Assembly (NCBI GenBank): GCA_021373115.1 | Contig: JAJFTI010000027.1 | Coordinates: 59,705-123,704, forward strand | Direction of reading: 5' to 3' | DNA length: 64,000 nt | Source of the DNA: Eubacteriales bacterium | Lineage (GTDB): Bacteria > Bacillota > Clostridia > Christensenellales > CAG-138 | Shown: one piece after another, positions 25,274 to 34,027 of the stretch | Position numbering within the stretch: the first letter of the stretch is position 1 | How the letters are laid out: each line of letters begins with the position of its first letter | Notes under the pieces: generated by a model | What the model was told of the DNA's origin: nothing | The model's database searches: none | The model's input: only the letters and a program-made list of their open reading frames with translations | Translations under genes and position numbers: made by a program

Positions 25274-26506
25274 TTGTTTAAAGCGAACGGGAATTATGCA
25301 CAGCTCCATGGCAGCTACCTTTTCTATGAAGTCGGCAAGCGCGCGGCCGCTTTTGCAAAAGAACATCCCGAAGCGCGGCTGATCCGCATGGGGATCGGGG
25401 ATGTCACCCGCCCGCTCGTCCCCGCGGTCATCGAGGCCATGCACAAAGCAGTGGACGATATGTCCCGTGCCGAAACGTTCCATGGCTACGGACCCGATTT
25501 TGGTTACGAATTCCTTCGCGAGGCTATTTTAAAGCGCGACTATATCGCGCGCGGCGTTTCACTTGATTCGGACGAAATCTTCGTTTCAGACGGAGCGAAG
25601 TGCGACGTCGGCAATATTCAGGAGCTTTTTTCGCAGGACTGCATTGTTGCCGTGACCGATCCGGTTTATCCGGTTTATGTGGATACCAACGTCATGAGCG
25701 GACGCGGCGGCGCATATAGCGAGAAGAAAGGCGGCTACGAGAAGATCGTCTATCTGTCCGGCTCGGAGGAGAATGGTTTTGTGCCGGAATTGCCCGAAGA
25801 ACGTGTGGACGTAATGTACCTTTGCTTCCCGAATAATCCAACCGGCGTTACGCTGACAAAAGAGCAGCTGAAAAAATATGTGGATTACGCCCGCGCAAAC
25901 GGTACGTTGATCCTCTACGATTCGGCATACGAATCCTATATCTCCGAAGCGCACATTCCGCACAGTATTTATGAAGTGGATGGCGCGAAGGAATGCGCCG
26001 TTGAGTTCCGCTCCATGTCCAAAACCGCCGGATTCACGGGTACGCGCTGCGCATATACTGTTGTTCCGAAAACGCTGGTATACAGGGACAGTTTCGGCAA
26101 CGAAGTGCATTTGCGCGATCTCTGGGCGCGCCGTGTTTCAACGAAGTTCAACGGGGTTTCCTATATCACCCAGTGCGGCGCGGAGGCCGCCTACAGCACG
26201 GAAGGCAACAGGCAGATCATGGGCGTTGTCGCGGATTATATGGAGAATGCGCGCATCATCCGCGAAGGCCTGCAAAAAGCCGGCTACACGGTGTTTGGCG
26301 GAAGGAACGCTCCTTATATCTGGTTGAAAGTGCCGCATGGCGACAGCTGGCGGTTTTACGACGAACTTTTGCAGCACTACCACATCATCGGAACCCCCGG
26401 CGAAGGTTTCGGCGCGGCGGGCGAAGGGTACTTCCGTATGACGGCTTTTGCTACGCGCGAGAACACGATAGAAGCGATGGAGCGTATCCAAAAGGGTTCG
26501 ATATGA
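25274..26506 (+). CDS. dapL: LL-diaminopimelate aminotransferase
   Basis: 410-residue PLP enzyme that converts tetrahydrodipicolinate to LL-diaminopimelate in one step, by-passing the succinylase and acetylase routes to lysine and peptidoglycan. N-terminal NGNYAQLHGSYLF and VTRPLVPAV are DapL hallmarks. The PLP lysine is in SMSKTAGFTGTR, and FPNNPTG binds the cofactor. The start is taken as TTG at 25274, since GGGGAG is 8 nt away; the TTG at 25268 is too close. The stop overlaps the tmk start as ATGA, which couples lysine synthesis with tmk. Confidence 0.93.
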   Translation: MFKANGNYAQLHGSYLFYEVGKRAAAFAKEHPEARLIRMGIGDVTRPLVPAVIEAMHKAVDDMSRAETFHGYGPDFGYEFLREAILKRDYIARGVSLDSDEIFVSDGAKCDVGNIQELFSQDCIVAVTDPVYPVYVDTNVMSGRGGAYSEKKGGYEKIVYLSGSEENGFVPELPEERVDVMYLCFPNNPTGVTLTKEQLKKYVDYARANGTLILYDSAYESYISEAHIPHSIYEVDGAKECAVEFRSMSKTAGFTGTRCAYTVVPKTLVYRDSFGNEVHLRDLWARRVSTKFNGVSYITQCGAEAAYSTEGNRQIMGVVADYMENARIIREGLQKAGYTVFGGRNAPYIWLKVPHGDSWRFYDELLQHYHIIGTPGEGFGAAGEGYFRMTAFATRENTIEAMERIQKGSI

Positions 26507-27171
26507 CAAAGATCATCGCGTTTGAAGGAATTGACGGAACGGGAAAAACCGTACAGCTCAAGCGATTGGCCGACCGGCTCGCAGCCGAAGGCAGGTATCG
26601 CGTTCACACGCTGTCCTTTCCGATGTACGATACCTTCTTTGGCGCGGAGTGCGGCCGCCTGCTTTCCGGCAGCGGCGGGGTAAGCGCAAACGACGTGGAT
26701 GGAAAATCCATGGCGCTCTGGTATGCGCTCGACCGGTTTGAGGCGTTTCAAAGCCGCGATCTTTCCTCAACCGACGTTCTGCTGATTAACCGCTATGTGC
26801 TGAGCAACGCCGTTTATCAGTCTGTTCGCGACCGTGATCTTGGAATGCCGGATCTGCTGGATTTCATACTGGAACTCGAGTACAGCCATTTCCGAATTCC
26901 GCGCGCGGACGCGCACATCGTTCTGGACATGAATCCGGAAACGGCCTTTGAAAATGTTGGCAAGAAGGGATTTCGGGATTACGTCGGCGATCAGCCGGAT
27001 ATTTACGAAGCCCTGCCGGATATCCAGAAACGCGCACGTCAGAAATATATCGAATACGCCGGTCGTATGCCGAATATCCACATCGTCCCCTGCATGGAGC
27101 AAAACCGTCTCAAGAGCATTGAAGCCATCGGAACCTTGGTGGACGCGATTGTAAACCGGATTCTCGTTTGA
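26503..27171 (+). CDS. tmk: Thymidylate kinase
   Basis: 222-residue dTMP kinase, which makes dTDP for DNA synthesis. The P-loop is FEGIDGTGKT at 7-16. DRFEAFQ and INRYVLSNAVYQ contain the DR(Y/F)-type nucleotide-contact residues, and the length fits. The start is the ATG overlapping the dapL stop; a longer frame through dapL is rejected because the P-loop normally lies within the first 20 residues. Its partner dnaX/holB genes are absent here, so the context is unusual but not informative. Confidence 0.92.
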   Translation: MTKIIAFEGIDGTGKTVQLKRLADRLAAEGRYRVHTLSFPMYDTFFGAECGRLLSGSGGVSANDVDGKSMALWYALDRFEAFQSRDLSSTDVLLINRYVLSNAVYQSVRDRDLGMPDLLDFILELEYSHFRIPRADAHIVLDMNPETAFENVGKKGFRDYVGDQPDIYEALPDIQKRARQKYIEYAGRMPNIHIVPCMEQNRLKSIEAIGTLVDAIVNRILV

Positions 27172-27243
27172 CCAATTAGGATCGAGAGCGGCACCGATGA
27201 TCGGCAGACCGCTTCAAGATATGAAATAGGAGGTAAGAAACAT

Positions 27244-28305
27244 ATGCGTAAAATTGGTATCCTTACGGGCGGCGGAGACTGCCCGGGTCTCAACGCGGTT
27301 ATCCGCGGCGTTGTCGAGGAATGTGCGGCGGCAGGTATTGAAGTCTACGGCTTTTCCGCCGGATGGCGCGGCGCGCTGACCGGCGAAGGACGCTGGCTGA
27401 CCCTCAAGGATGTGGAAGGTCTGCAGACGAAGGGCGGCACCATTCTGGAAAGCTCCCGTACAAACGTCATGAAGGAAGAGAACGGCCCCGAACGTGTTCG
27501 GAAAACGCTGGATAGTCTCGGTTTGGAAGGCATGGTTGCCATTGGCGGCGACGATACCCTGGGCGTTGCAAACAAGCTCACCAAGATGGGCATGAAGATG
27601 ATCGGCGTACCGAAGACCATCGATAACGACCTCTCCTGCACCGACTATACCTTTGGGTTCGATACCGCAAGCAATATCGCAATGGAGTGCATCGACCGTC
27701 TGCATACGACCGCCGCGAGCCACGCGCGCTGCATCGTAGTCGAGTGCATGGGCCGCCACACGGGCTGGATCGCCGTTCAGGCCGGTCTTGCGGCGGATGC
27801 GAATCTGATTCTGATTCCGGAATTTCCCAAGACCTTTGAAGAAGTCATGCAGGTCATCCGTTCGCGCTATATCAAAGGGCAGCGCCATACGATTATCGCC
27901 GTTGCGGAGGGCTTTGAACTCAAGGGAGAATCGGAAGAAAACATCGGTCTCGACGCATTTGGCAACAAGTTGCTTCTCGAGAAAGAAATCGCAAAGACTC
28001 TTTCGGATCGTATTGAGAAAGCAATGCGCGCGGATACAACGCTCGACGAGAAGCGCAAATACTTTGAGTGCCGTTCGGTCGTGCTCGGCCATATCCAGCG
28101 CGGCGGTTCCCCCTCCTGCTTCGACCGCGTGCTGGGGACGCGCCTCGGCTTTAAAGCGGGCGAGCTCGTCGTCAATTCGCAGTACGGCAACATGGTCGCG
28201 CTGCAGGGTACCGCCATTGTAACCGCCGACCTCGACAAGGCCGTTACCGAGCGTAAAGAAGTGGATCTGGACTTCTACAAGTCCGTTTCGATCCTCTTTA
28301 AATAA
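27244..28305 (+). CDS. pfp: 6-phosphofructokinase, probably PPi-dependent
   Basis: 353-residue phosphofructokinase. Fructose-6-phosphate residues PKTIDNDL (123-130) and MGRHTGW (169-175) are intact. The phosphoryl-donor site reads GGDDT (101-105) instead of GGDGS, and Lys124 replaces the Gly of ATP enzymes. In the family, this Asp/Lys pair blocks ATP and selects pyrophosphate, so I call it a reversible PPi-PFK. AGGAGG lies 10 nt before the ATG, and a strong terminator follows. It saves an ATP in glycolysis, in keeping with an anaerobe. Confidence 0.88.
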   Translation: MRKIGILTGGGDCPGLNAVIRGVVEECAAAGIEVYGFSAGWRGALTGEGRWLTLKDVEGLQTKGGTILESSRTNVMKEENGPERVRKTLDSLGLEGMVAIGGDDTLGVANKLTKMGMKMIGVPKTIDNDLSCTDYTFGFDTASNIAMECIDRLHTTAASHARCIVVECMGRHTGWIAVQAGLAADANLILIPEFPKTFEEVMQVIRSRYIKGQRHTIIAVAEGFELKGESEENIGLDAFGNKLLLEKEIAKTLSDRIEKAMRADTTLDEKRKYFECRSVVLGHIQRGGSPSCFDRVLGTRLGFKAGELVVNSQYGNMVALQGTAIVTADLDKAVTERKEVDLDFYKSVSILFK

Positions 28306-28344
28306 GCTGGATCCTGCGGAATTCTTCTTTTCCAAAAAAGCTGC

Positions 28345-28370
28345 GAGCCGGATCTCTCCGGCTCGTTTGT
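28345..28370 (+). terminator. Terminator after pfp
   Basis: Perfect GAGCCGGA / TCCGGCTC stem, TCTC loop, then GTTTGTTATTT. Confidence 0.85.
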
Positions 28371-28404
28371 TATTTCCTTCGATTCGGTTCCATCGCATTT
28401 TTGG

Positions 28405-29124
28405 TCAGGCGAGATCCAGCGAAATCAATCCTTCCGAATTGCATGGCACAAGGTAGCCGCATGTTCCATTCCGATCAATTGAAAACGAAGAGATTGTTTG
28501 TTTTGGAAAACAATTGTTCAAGCCCATGCCCAGCCCATGATCAGCTGCAACTTTCAAACGGATGCCCTCCAGCATTCGCATTTGTACCTCGGCAGGATAT
28601 CCTTCATATGGTTCGCAGAAAAGAAACACGCCGCTTTTATTTCCAATTAAAACGTCGCTCGATGATTCTGCTGTTTGCCCATTGAACGGATAACAGAGAT
28701 AGAAATCCACCCGAAACCGATCGGACTTCCAAATATAAAATCGGTTGATACTGGTTGGTTTCGGCGAATGATCGTATGGCAAACGAATATACTGGATCGG
28801 TTTCCTGTGTTCCGGCGGTATGGCAACAAACCAGTGTTCCAGAAAGGATTCACGCCCCGTTGTTTGAAACAAATCATTGCGTGCTGCAGCGCCGAAGATG
28901 ATATCCATGCAATACAACTCTGAATAGCTGAAGAGGTGTTTCGAAAGTTCCACAAGTTGATATTCCCACATTTGATTGTCGGTCGGAAATCCGCTCAACG
29001 CATATGAAGGAAACGTCAACAGCCGAACGTTTTGTTCTGCCGCCAGTCGAATTGCCTGAACCATACGATGAAAATTGTCCATATGATCTGTTGTGCTCTG
29101 GAATTGATAAGCGGCAATCCTCAT
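28405..29124 (-). CDS. Degenerate carbon-nitrogen hydrolase (nitrilase-like) protein
   Basis: 239-residue protein with the nitrilase-superfamily outline: MRIAAYQFQ at the start, a long alpha/beta sandwich and a Cys in the right place (Cys144 in FYLCYPF). The catalytic Glu motif FPE reads FPSY (38-41), and the Lys region reads YIRLPY (112-117), so two of the three triad residues seem lost. It is probably inactive as an amidase or has another role. I took the ATG at 29124, because AGAGGA lies 9 nt upstream. It lies 26 nt after the ABC exporter gene. Function not known. Confidence 0.6.
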   Translation of the reverse strand: MRIAAYQFQSTTDHMDNFHRMVQAIRLAAEQNVRLLTFPSYALSGFPTDNQMWEYQLVELSKHLFSYSELYCMDIIFGAAARNDLFQTTGRESFLEHWFVAIPPEHRKPIQYIRLPYDHSPKPTSINRFYIWKSDRFRVDFYLCYPFNGQTAESSSDVLIGNKSGVFLFCEPYEGYPAEVQMRMLEGIRLKVAADHGLGMGLNNCFPKQTISSFSIDRNGTCGYLVPCNSEGLISLDLA

Positions 29125-29150
29125 ACGCTGCATTCCTCTTGTCGAATCAT

Positions 29151-30998
29151 CTATGAATTCTCTTCCCGCTCCAGCACGCGCTTAAACTGCGTTTCGTACA
29201 GTTCGCGATAAACGCCGTTTTGCGTCAGCAAATCGTCGTGCTTCCCCTGCTCGCAGATTACGCCGTCCTTCACAACGAGAATCCAATTCGCCGCGAGAAC
29301 GGTTGTCAGCCGGTGCGCGATGACGATGCTCGTTTTACCGCGCATGACCACGTCCAGCGCGTTCTGAATCGCATTTTCCGAAATGGAGTCCAGCGAACTC
29401 GTCGCTTCGTCCAGCACCAGAATGCTCGGATTTTTCAGCGCCACACGCGCAATGGAAATGCGCTGCTTTTCTCCGCCGGAAAGCTTCAGCCCCCGATTGC
29501 CAACCAAGGTATCGTAGCCCGCTTCCTGCGCGATAATAAAATCGTGAATATTCGCAATTTTACAAGCGGCCTCCAATTCCTGCCGGGACGCATCCGGCCT
29601 GGCATACAGCAGGTTTTCGCGTATCGTTCCGTTAAACAGATAAGCGTCCTGCGTAACCACGCCGACGTTCTGTCTTAGGTAGGTCAAATCGAAATCGCGA
29701 ACATCCGTTCCCGCAATCGAAATCTCCCCCGCGTCCACATCGTACAACCGCAGCAGAAGATTCACAATGGTGGATTTGCCGGCGCCGGAAGGTCCGACAA
29801 TGGCAAACATACTTCCGGAAGGAACCGAAAAGGTGATGTCCTTCAGTATCGGCTCCTTCTGTTCGTAGGTAAAGGTAACGTGTTGATAACGGATGTCCGA
29901 TCGGGTCAGGTCCGGTTTCACCGCGTCCGGCTTGCTTTTGATCGTAACTTCCTTATCATAATAATCAAAGATGCGTGTAAAGAGCGCCAGGGAGCGCGTG
30001 AAATCGACCCCTAAATTCAGCAGGGAACCCACGGGGCCGTATAAACGGTTGACCAGCGCAATCATCGCCGTAATGGTGCCGATGGTCAGCAACGGATCGT
30101 TTTTCGAAATGATCAGCCAGCCTCCCGTGAAATAGATCAGCAGCGGGCCGATCTGCGCGAGCGTGCCAACCACCATGACAAACCATTTCCCGCTGCGCTG
30201 TTCCTTGAGCGTCAGTTTCGTCACCCGTTCGTTCACGCCGACAAACCGCTCGTATTCCGATTTTTCGCGCGTGAAAAGCTTCATGAGCAAGGAGCCCGAA
30301 ACACTCAGCGTTTCCGTAATCAGCTGGTTCATCTGATCGCGTTCACCCTGCGCTTCCGCAAGCAGTTTCCACCGCGTTCTTCCGACCGAGCGCGCGGGAA
30401 TCAGCGTCATGGGTATCACCGCAATACCGATCAGCGCCATTTTCCAGTTCAGCGAAAATAATGCGGCCAGTGTTGCAGCCATAATTGCTATGTTTGCAAC
30501 CGATGTTGTGAGCGTATTCGTTATCACACTTCCAACGCCGCTGATGTCGCTCTCCATGCGGGTCAGGATGTCGCCCTGTTTTTCGGTCGTATAGAACGAA
30601 TGCGGCATCTGCTGCAAATGCGCATACATCTGATTCTGCATATCAAAGATAATCCGCTGGGAAATCCAGGAATTGATGTAGCTTTGCAAAACACCAATCA
30701 CCTGCGAGCCGGTCAGCGTGAGCAGCGCAAGAAGCAGCAGTTTAACCAGCAGCTTCATATCCTTGCCAACCAGCGCTTCGTCTACGATTCGGCCCGTGAT
30801 CAGGGACGGAAACAGTCCGATAACCGCACTGATCAGGATTGCGATCAATACAAAAACAAACTGAAGCCGGTATGGTTTCAGGTAAGCCAATATTCGAACC
30901 AGCAATTGCCTGCTCAGTTTCGGACGATTCTGTTTTTCTTCCTCCGTCAGGTAGCTGCGCGGACCCCCGCCCATCCCCCTGCCCATACCCAACGCCAT
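29151..30998 (-). CDS. ABC exporter, fused permease and ATPase
   Basis: 615-residue half-transporter of the MsbA/LmrA (ABCB) type, acting as a homodimer or heterodimer in the membrane. A Gly-rich N-terminus (MGRGMGGGP) precedes six TM helices (about 40-340). The ATPase domain has Walker A GPSGAGKST, the signature LSGGEKQR, Walker B SILVLDEATSSLD and the H-loop IVIAHRL, all intact. Substrate cannot be inferred; multidrug or lipid export is typical. AAGGA lies before the ATG. It is 39 nt after sdaAA and 26 nt before the nitrilase-like gene, possibly in one operon. Confidence 0.92.
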   Translation of the reverse strand: MALGMGRGMGGGPRSYLTEEEKQNRPKLSRQLLVRILAYLKPYRLQFVFVLIAILISAVIGLFPSLITGRIVDEALVGKDMKLLVKLLLLALLTLTGSQVIGVLQSYINSWISQRIIFDMQNQMYAHLQQMPHSFYTTEKQGDILTRMESDISGVGSVITNTLTTSVANIAIMAATLAALFSLNWKMALIGIAVIPMTLIPARSVGRTRWKLLAEAQGERDQMNQLITETLSVSGSLLMKLFTREKSEYERFVGVNERVTKLTLKEQRSGKWFVMVVGTLAQIGPLLIYFTGGWLIISKNDPLLTIGTITAMIALVNRLYGPVGSLLNLGVDFTRSLALFTRIFDYYDKEVTIKSKPDAVKPDLTRSDIRYQHVTFTYEQKEPILKDITFSVPSGSMFAIVGPSGAGKSTIVNLLLRLYDVDAGEISIAGTDVRDFDLTYLRQNVGVVTQDAYLFNGTIRENLLYARPDASRQELEAACKIANIHDFIIAQEAGYDTLVGNRGLKLSGGEKQRISIARVALKNPSILVLDEATSSLDSISENAIQNALDVVMRGKTSIVIAHRLTTVLAANWILVVKDGVICEQGKHDDLLTQNGVYRELYETQFKRVLEREENS

Positions 30999-31037
30999 AT
31001 TGTATGTCCTTAATCCGGATTTGTTCGTTCGAATCGG

Positions 31038-31931
31038 CTATTCGCCCTGCATACGCCGAACGCGCTGGGCTACCGCTTTGCCGGTCGGCGTAGTCGCCAG
31101 TCCCCCGCGCGCCGTTTCGCGGTATTCCACGCGGATATCCTTGCCAACGGCGTACATAGCAGCGACGACCTCGTCAAACGGAATCAGGCTGGTCACGCCG
31201 GAAAGCGCCATATCCGCGCACAGCATGGCGTTTACCGCACCGAGCGCGTTCCGTTTGATGCAGGGACATTCCACAAGGCCCGCCACGGGATCGCAGATGA
31301 GCCCCATTACATTTTTCATCGCCATAGCCGCCGCGTCCAGCGCCTGCACCGGCGCGCCGCCGCTGATTTCCACGAGCGCCGCCGCCGTCATGCTTGCGGC
31401 AACGCCGGTCTCCGCCTGGCATCCTCCGCCCGCGCCGCTGATCGTAGCATTCTTCGCAAAGAGCAGGCCAATTGCCCCCGCGGTAAAGAGACCTTCAACC
31501 AAGGTATCATCCGACCACCCGCGCTGCCTTGCGCTTTCGATCAGCGCGCCGGCAAGAATGCCGCTTGCGCCCGCCGTTGGAGCCGCTACGATGCGTCCCA
31601 TGGACGCGTTCACCTCGACCACCGCCATGGCGGAAGCCGCCGCGCGACAAGCCGTATAACCGGAAAACGGATTGTGTTTCCCGTACTTGAACAGCCGCAT
31701 CGCTTCTCCGCCGGAAAGTCCGCTCACGGACTCTACTTTTTCGTTCAGCCCGCGTTCGACAGACGCGCGCATTACATCCAGATTCTTTTTCATTTCGGCA
31801 AGAATTTCCGTGCGAGGGATCTCGCTCTGCTTTTCCTCGCGGCGAATCATCGCCTCATAGATCGGGACGTCGTTTTCCAGACAATAGCGGCGAAGGGATT
31901 CTCCGCTTACAAACGCTTCGGATAGCAGCAT
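31038..31931 (-). CDS. sdaAA: L-serine dehydratase, iron-sulfur-dependent, alpha subunit
   Basis: 297-residue catalytic subunit that deaminates L-serine to pyruvate with an oxygen-sensitive 4Fe-4S cluster. Family motifs are NASMGRIVAAPTAGASGI, GAGGGCQAE (one Fe-S Cys) and VECPCIKRN (another). It pairs with sdaAB immediately upstream, with 15 nt between and AAGGAGGGG as binding site. The two-subunit form is the Gram-positive anaerobe type. No truncation seen. Confidence 0.96.
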   Translation of the reverse strand: MLLSEAFVSGESLRRYCLENDVPIYEAMIRREEKQSEIPRTEILAEMKKNLDVMRASVERGLNEKVESVSGLSGGEAMRLFKYGKHNPFSGYTACRAAASAMAVVEVNASMGRIVAAPTAGASGILAGALIESARQRGWSDDTLVEGLFTAGAIGLLFAKNATISGAGGGCQAETGVAASMTAAALVEISGGAPVQALDAAAMAMKNVMGLICDPVAGLVECPCIKRNALGAVNAMLCADMALSGVTSLIPFDEVVAAMYAVGKDIRVEYRETARGGLATTPTGKAVAQRVRRMQGE

Positions 31932-31946
31932 CGCTCAATCCCCTCC

Positions 31947-32609
31947 TTACACTGCAAACAGCTTATTGATCCCGCCGCAGAGACGGCGAATCATCGCCTG
32001 CATCTCCGGGGTAACGAGCTGATCGGTCTCAATGGTCATATACGCGTCCTCGCCTTTTCCATGCCGGAACACGCGCATAAACGCGATATTAACGTTAAGC
32101 TGCGCCAAGACATGCGATACTTCCGCAATGACGCCCGGCTGGTCGTTCTGCTGAATGATGAGTGTTGGATACTCGCCGGAGAATTCCACTTCCAAACCGT
32201 TAATTTCCGAAATGCGAATATTGCCGCCGCCAACCGACTCCCCAACAACCTCCGTTACCTGCCCGTTCGTACCGGTAATCACGATTCGCGCGGTATTTGG
32301 ATGCTTGGCCGGTTCGTCGGAAAAATCCACCGTGACGATTACGCCCTTTTCGCGCGCAACGGCGTATGCTTCTTTAATGCGCGCATCGTCCGGCTCCATG
32401 CCGAGCACCCCGGCAACCAGCGCTTTGTCCGTTCCGTGTCCCTTGCCCGTTTCGGCAAACGAACCGTAGAGCGTAAACGCGGCCTCCGCAACGTCCTGAC
32501 CGGCGATGTGCCGCGCAATATGCGCAAGCCGCACGGCTCCAGCCGTATGTGAGCTGGATGGCCCAGTCATACGCGGGCCGATGATATCGAACACCGAAAA
32601 GTCTTCCAT
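31947..32609 (-). CDS. sdaAB: L-serine dehydratase, iron-sulfur-dependent, beta subunit
   Basis: 220-residue partner of the serine dehydratase. The N-terminal part holds the GPRMTGPSSSHTAGAVR serine-binding signature (about 11-27), and the C-terminal ~75 residues are an ACT domain (IIQQNDQPGVIAEVSHVL), which senses the amino acid. TTGGAG precedes the ATG. It starts just past the SRP RNA terminator; a possible TAAAAT box lies between them, but no good -35 is seen. It leads sdaAA and perhaps the ABC exporter gene. Confidence 0.95.
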   Translation of the reverse strand: MEDFSVFDIIGPRMTGPSSSHTAGAVRLAHIARHIAGQDVAEAAFTLYGSFAETGKGHGTDKALVAGVLGMEPDDARIKEAYAVAREKGVIVTVDFSDEPAKHPNTARIVITGTNGQVTEVVGESVGGGNIRISEINGLEVEFSGEYPTLIIQQNDQPGVIAEVSHVLAQLNVNIAFMRVFRHGKGEDAYMTIETDQLVTPEMQAMIRRLCGGINKLFAV

Positions 32610-32663
32610 TTTAACTTACTCCAACAGGATTCTTCTTCCCTGTTCATACGGTTACATTTTACA

Positions 32664-32699
32664 AAAAGAAAACCGGCGCAGGAATGCTCATGCGCCGGT
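32664..32699 (-). terminator. Terminator of SRP RNA
   Basis: Perfect 9-bp stem ACCGGCGCA / TGCGCCGGT, then TTTCTTTTT on the minus strand. Confidence 0.9.
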
Positions 32700-32702
32700 C
32701 AA

Positions 32703-32992
32703 GGACTTTGCCGCGCACCCGTTCTTTGACAAACACATCTCCGGGCGACGCTCCGACAGGTTGCTCCTTTCAGGCTACTCCGCGGCACATCGCAAGTTCC
32801 GCTGAATGCTGCTTCCGTCAGGACCTGACATGGTTCACGGTCTGCAATTGCACGGGACCCGACGCTCAACGCTCCTTATCGGGATCCGACCCCACAGACG
32901 CTTGCCGGGGAACGGGATTTCCACCCTGCTATAGCGGATTGCAGGTACAGGGCACCGCTATCTCCCCGCTTAGCGCGGCAAACTGGATTTCT
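32703..32992 (-). ncRNA. ffs: Signal recognition particle RNA, large clostridial type with Alu domain
   Basis: RNA component of SRP, which binds Ffh and targets nascent membrane proteins. The S-domain tip GAACCATGTCAGGTCC, with GGAAGCAGCA shortly after, is unmistakable on the minus strand near 32810-32845. The 5' part has the Alu-domain block GCTAAGCGGGGAGATAGCGG. The two ends pair: TTTGCCGCGC (32973-32982 strand) with GCGCGGCAAA (32707-32716 strand), ten perfect base pairs. Length is about 280 nt. It has its own promoter (33000-33029) and a strong terminator. It fills the one gene-free gap above 300 bases, between sdaAB and the QueG-like gene. Ends are estimates. Confidence 0.93.
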
Positions 32993-32999
32993 ATGGATT

Positions 33000-33029
33000 A
33001 TTGTAACATGATGGTCGGCGGAAAGTAAA
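33000..33029 (-). promoter_or_regulatory. Promoter of SRP RNA
   Basis: Minus strand TTTACT (33024-33029), 18 nt, TGT-TACAAT extended -10 (33000-33005). Predicted start near 32992. Confidence 0.65.
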
Positions 33030-33077
33030 TTGGATTTTCAGGTTTCATTAGAACGGCGTGAAACATATCTGAAACGA

Positions 33078-33989
33078 TTACTTCGCACTTAGGTGTTCCA
33101 ACGCGTACTTCACCGCCGTTCGCACGCCTTTTCGCGTGTCCTGCAAGAGCGGTACGATCAATGGAACTAAATCTGTTCTGCCCAGTTTTGCAGCAACGAC
33201 ACAGGCATGCTGGATGATTCTGCCCTGCTTATTCAGGTTTTTACCGACTATTTCGAGCGCGGGTTTCACATTACCCGCTAGAATTTCTTTCAGTTGGAAC
33301 GCTTCCGGCATTTCGGCAATCGGCTCGATCCCGGCGTTATACGGGCAAACCTTTTGGCACAGCTCGCAGCCTAGGATGCACGTCATCGCGTCCATGACCC
33401 AGTCCTCCATCGGATCCCCGCTCATGAAGGCGCGCGCACAGGTCTGAAAGTCATACCCCGTATCCGAAATGGCATTGCTGGGGCATATGCGTTCGCAGGC
33501 ATGGCAACCGGAGCAGTGTGTTTGGACCGGTATTCGCGCAGGCGTATAGACCGGTTCCGGCAAATCGGCTAACAGCGTCTGCACGGAGTATCGCGTTCCA
33601 TAGCCTGGAATCAGCGTCAGCCCGTTTTTCAGCGGAGAGCCGACGCCGCTCCGAAGGAGCAGCTCGCGAACCGGAACTTCCGCACGCTCGGCACGGATAC
33701 CGAACCCTTTTAGCCTTCGTATTACTTTTCCCGCCGCATGATAGGCTGCGTTGCTCGCGGGATAATTCCCCGACACGGGGATATCTTCCGCATACGGCCG
33801 ATAGGGGTAGATCATCGCCAGAAGCGCATTTGCCCATGGTTCGTCCGTTCGAAGATCGATTGTTAAGTCCTGCGCGGCGGAATGCAAAGCGCCGCTGGTC
33901 AGACGGCGCTCATAGTAGATAAACGGTTCCGTGGACAAGATATAACATTCAGCAAAACCATATTCGTTAGCGAAAGACTGAACATCCAT
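33078..33989 (-). CDS. 4Fe-4S double-cluster protein, epoxyqueuosine reductase-like
   Basis: 303-residue protein related to QueG. A short N-terminal cobalamin-fold-like domain is followed by two bacterial ferredoxin motifs, CSGCHACERICP (159-170) and CILGCELCQKVCP (204-216), and a C-terminal HEAT-like tail. True QueG has a VDxGP-type segment with a catalytic Asp before the GLGWxGKN motif. Here that region reads EVPVRELLLRSGVGSPLKNG with no matching Asp, and the protein is some 70 residues shorter. It may therefore be a QueG paralogue with another reductive role. The ATG at 33989 has GAGGCG 7 nt ahead; a GTG five codons upstream lacks this. Confidence 0.75.
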   Translation of the reverse strand: MDVQSFANEYGFAECYILSTEPFIYYERRLTSGALHSAAQDLTIDLRTDEPWANALLAMIYPYRPYAEDIPVSGNYPASNAAYHAAGKVIRRLKGFGIRAERAEVPVRELLLRSGVGSPLKNGLTLIPGYGTRYSVQTLLADLPEPVYTPARIPVQTHCSGCHACERICPSNAISDTGYDFQTCARAFMSGDPMEDWVMDAMTCILGCELCQKVCPYNAGIEPIAEMPEAFQLKEILAGNVKPALEIVGKNLNKQGRIIQHACVVAAKLGRTDLVPLIVPLLQDTRKGVRTAVKYALEHLSAK

Positions 33990-34027
33990 TGCGTATCGCC
34001 TCACAAACAGATTCGAAAAAGTTTGAA

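Noticed and set aside
32627..32662. TAAAAT box as sdaAB promoter
   Set aside because: It overlaps the edge of the SRP RNA terminator, and no -35 element is visible; left as a remark under sdaAB.
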